This document shows, piece after piece, positions 19,146 to 20,278 of a stretch of 20,278 nt of DNA. The translations under genes were made by a program, and so were the position numbers. Positions within the stretch are counted from its first letter, which is position 1; the number at the start of each line of letters is the position of its first letter. Location of the stretch: contig LRSR01013744.1 of assembly GCA_001579985.1 (NCBI GenBank), forward strand, positions 1 to 20,278. The letters are read 5' to 3'. A model generated the notes under the pieces. That model was not told where the DNA came from. It ran no database searches and saw only the letters and a list, made by a program, of their open reading frames with translations. This DNA is from Hypsibius dujardini (taxonomy: Eukaryota; Tardigrada; Eutardigrada; Parachela; Hypsibiidae).

Positions 19146-20278
19146 ATTAAGTTGTTGAGTGAAAAGCGATCCGGTTGTGAGTGAAGAGTGCGCTGTCTGT
19201 CTATGTATCTCTGTGTCTGCCTGGAGGGCTGCAAGTGCAAATCGTCACGCTTCCTTCTCTCCCTTTCCAGTGGTCTTTCCCCCTTTCTGCCTGCCTTCCC
19301 TTTCCAGCAATGAAAATCGGGCCCTACTCTTTTCCTCCTCCGACTAAATGCGGGAATGGCGTGGTCATTATCGATCGAGCCGCAACGTTTTATGGACGGA
19401 TATGACTGGAAAGAGCCACGCGATGAGAGCGCCATCGAACTCTATTTTAGAATTTTGCCGACAAATCGAAAGCGGGGATGAGGGCGTGGCTGGTGACGAG
19501 ACAATTTATTTGAGCACCGGAGGGGCCAGTATCAAACCTCAGCTCTGGATGGAATTCCATTTAATAGTGGGATTGGCAAGCTGTGTGGGCCAAACTACCG
19601 CTTCTGGCCTGAGGCAAACACGTAAGAGGGGCCCTTCAGCCCTTTTGTTCTGCTTCTCTCCCCTGCTCTCCACGCACGCATTTATTTACTCTCATTTTCT
19701 TTTAACTACTTTCTCGGTCTACTTTGGCGTAAACAAGCTATGATGCTGACGCCATTTTTTGCATTTTTAGTCTACACTTGGAGCTTATAGTTCCTTCCAA
19801 TGACTTTACGAGTTTGTCGACCATGGACACGTCCGTAAATAACTCGTCTTTGGATGTGTCCGTTTTTACCAACGAAATTATTAATGATGATGACGGGAAT
19901 CTTGAATTTGTTCATTTTGCATTTAGATGAACAGAAATTATGGCAGAGTTACACGATATTGCGACAAATTTTATCTTAGTAGACAAACAGATGGATCGAC
20001 ATCTGGTCCAACATGGAGTATGCAACACAGACCATACAAACATAAAGACGGAGTCACAGACACTCACAGTGACAGGCATTAGGGTATTCATGCAGGCAGA
20101 CAGATAAACTGACAAACAGGCAGTCGATCAAAAGAAACAAAAATCTTCCTTCTTCTACCATACAAGTGTTATGTCAAAAATATTAATGTAAAAGATTCGC
20201 AAAGACGAGAAAATGCTTCAGGGCAAGTCTTGAGCGGCTTCGAGCAAAAGCTCTTGCGGCAGACATTTCACGTGACAC
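19146..20278. other. upstream of ACSL and right end, no supported gene
   Basis: A plus-strand frame of 131 codons at 19348-19743 is the longest here. It has no domain, and its hydrophobic C-terminus comes from pyrimidine-rich sequence. Another frame is open on the opposite strand over part of it. A degenerate GACAGACAG tract lies at about 20090-20120. Confidence 0.4.

Noticed and set aside
19348-19743. 131-codon plus-strand frame upstream of ACSL
   Set aside because: No domain or signal is seen and the composition tracks a pyrimidine-rich region. It could still be a short gene but cannot be supported.

Overview
This window looks like nuclear DNA of an invertebrate animal. It has small exons separated by 60-500 bp introns with GT-AG borders, a TATA-box gene, AATAAA signals, decayed inverted-repeat transposons and many CTGT/ACAG tetranucleotide tracts. 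No operon, Shine-Dalgarno or prokaryotic signal was seen. The species cannot be named from the sequence; an aquatic invertebrate is a guess based on repeat style and a defensin-like gene.

The best-supported gene lies on the minus strand at 18617..14031. It is a long-chain acyl-CoA synthetase of the ACSL1/5/6 type. I could join 14 coding exons in frame into 687 residues carrying all the adenylate-forming motifs. Exon 7 is only 15 nt, exon 8 has a possible in-frame alternative acceptor, and a 5' UTR intron is likely. At least seven of its introns carry CTGT/ACAG tracts.

A second, small minus-strand gene at 4824..4284 has two exons. It encodes a 73-residue secreted peptide: a signal peptide, then a ten-cysteine domain ending in a CSalphabeta (defensin-type) signature. 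A TATA box lies about 105 bp upstream of its ATG.

Between about 12.2 and 9.5 kb on the minus strand, four exon-like blocks alternate in a fixed pattern. Each first-half block has a sequon-Cys followed by W-x-F, and each second-half block ends in D-x-G-x-[FY]...V-K-C. I read these as two tandem extracellular beta-sandwich modules (PKD- or Ig-like). An in-frame stop in the last block suggests decay, an error or a wrong exon border. A weaker first-half-like block lies upstream at about 12.1 kb.

The rest is mostly non-coding. It holds a 753 bp hAT-like non-autonomous element (7488..8240), a 703 bp foldback/MITE element with about 175 bp arms and CTCF-like cores (8383..9085), two copies of another MITE family (6102..6391 and 11268..11711), and degenerate ACGG/GACC repeats (about 9110..9362 and 13095..13450). 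The left 3.5 kb and right 1.2 kb contain no gene I can support. The three gene regions show no functional link to each other.
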